27,966 nt of DNA from Piromyces finnis (lineage: Eukaryota > Neocallimastigomycota > Neocallimastigomycetes > Neocallimastigales > Neocallimastigaceae), in NCBI GenBank assembly GCA_002104945.1, contig MCFH01000139.1:1-27966 (forward strand), in the 5' to 3' direction. Position numbers and translations under genes: made by a program. The notes beneath the pieces were generated by a model. That model did not search any database. It was not told where the DNA came from and saw only the letters and a program-made list of their open reading frames with translations. Below, piece after piece: positions 27,509-27,966 of this stretch (positions within the stretch are counted from its first letter, which is position 1; each line of letters starts with the position of its first letter).

Positions 27509-27966
27509 TCGCTCCGCCAAAAAAATCGAATACCAGGCGATTGAAATAATATAAAAATAAAGTTGTATAATAAAAGTATAATTGAAATAATTGAAGTAGT
27601 ATATATTAAATATAAACCAATATATAGTTGTATGTGTAACATGAAATAAAATGGTAACTAAATAAAGAATATATTTAATATAATATGTTGAATATATTGC
27701 AATATATGAAATAAAATTAAAAAACATTTTCTTGTGTAACATTCAGTCAAATTCATAAAATTTTTGAAAGAAATGTTGAAATTTAAATTGATCATTGAGT
27801 TGAAAAAATTGAAATTCGTACGAAAAATTAAAAATTGAATAAGAAATATTATTCCTAGGATATTGAAACACTTTTTATTTTTGAAAAATGTTAACATTTG
27901 CTAAAATAATTGAAATTTCAAAAATTGATCAAATAAACTTTAATTAATATGATTTTGAAAAAAAAA
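27509..27966. other. Unassigned flank at window end
   Basis: Starts with an unusually CG-containing stretch (TCGCTCCGCC and CCAGGCGATTG, 27509-27542) and then becomes AT-rich with many ATTGAAA-like words. Three open frames of 76-82 codons on the minus strand are low-complexity and overlap each other, and I do not call them. No repeat partner is seen in the window, so this may be sequence outside the LTR cluster. Confidence 0.4.

Noticed and set aside
27412-27897. Three overlapping minus-strand frames rich in I, F, Y and N
   Set aside because: They are low complexity, overlapping in different frames and typical of AT-rich DNA, with no start context or partner.

Overview
This is a strongly AT-rich eukaryotic window made almost entirely of LTR retrotransposon material plus two tRNA genes. 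I see no host protein-coding gene. The extreme AT content, long A/T homopolymers, Ty3/gypsy Gag-Pol proteins, a self-priming LTR element and the tRNA sequences fit best with an early-diverging fungus. A glomeromycete-like or anaerobic gut fungus would fit; a social amoeba cannot be excluded. The organism is an inference.

Layout. (1) 1-15403 is a giant inverted duplication centred near 7692. Each arm holds one Ty3/gypsy element (element E), and the two lie head to head. From the centre outward each arm has a structured leader, gag, protease, reverse transcriptase-RNase H-integrase, a polypurine tract, one 3' LTR (LTR E), and then a neighbouring LTR (H1). No 5' LTR is present at the centre, which is instead T/A homopolymer. 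Gag and Pol are joined by a textbook -1 frameshift signal: slippery heptamer TTTAAAT, 7-nt spacer and a GC hairpin. The arms differ mainly by single-base losses, mostly in short homopolymers, that break the genes at different points in each arm. Near the centre the right arm is a lossy copy of the left, so an assembly or foldback-read artefact is a serious alternative to a real palindrome.

(2) 14111-17657 is a row of LTRs (E, H1, H2, H3) packed head to tail with only 3 bases between CA and TG ends. H3 carries a nested solo LTR (D) with a clean TTTTA target duplication, and the empty site is preserved in H1. H3 is followed by a primer-binding site resembling the 3' end of tRNA-Tyr, then by 1.4 kb of ORF-less, structured internal sequence (17676-19050).

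(3) 19492-19641 holds tRNA-Thr(UGU) and tRNA-Gly(UCC) on the minus strand, 7 bp apart and probably co-transcribed.

(4) 19658-27508 is a second LTR cluster. A TATA-bearing LTR (F0) starts 16 bp upstream of tRNA-Gly. After it come the first 52 bp of another H-family LTR (F2) and three different solo-type LTRs A, B and C, each separated by the same pentamer TTTAA. LTR C is the 5' LTR of a self-priming element whose gag and protease survive only in part (24117-25284). Inverted copies of A and C (A' and C') close the cluster. The final 458 bp show nothing recognisable.

The most unusual signals are repeated integration of different LTRs at the same pentamer or the same LTR position, the -1 frameshift cassette, the self-priming element, and the giant palindrome.
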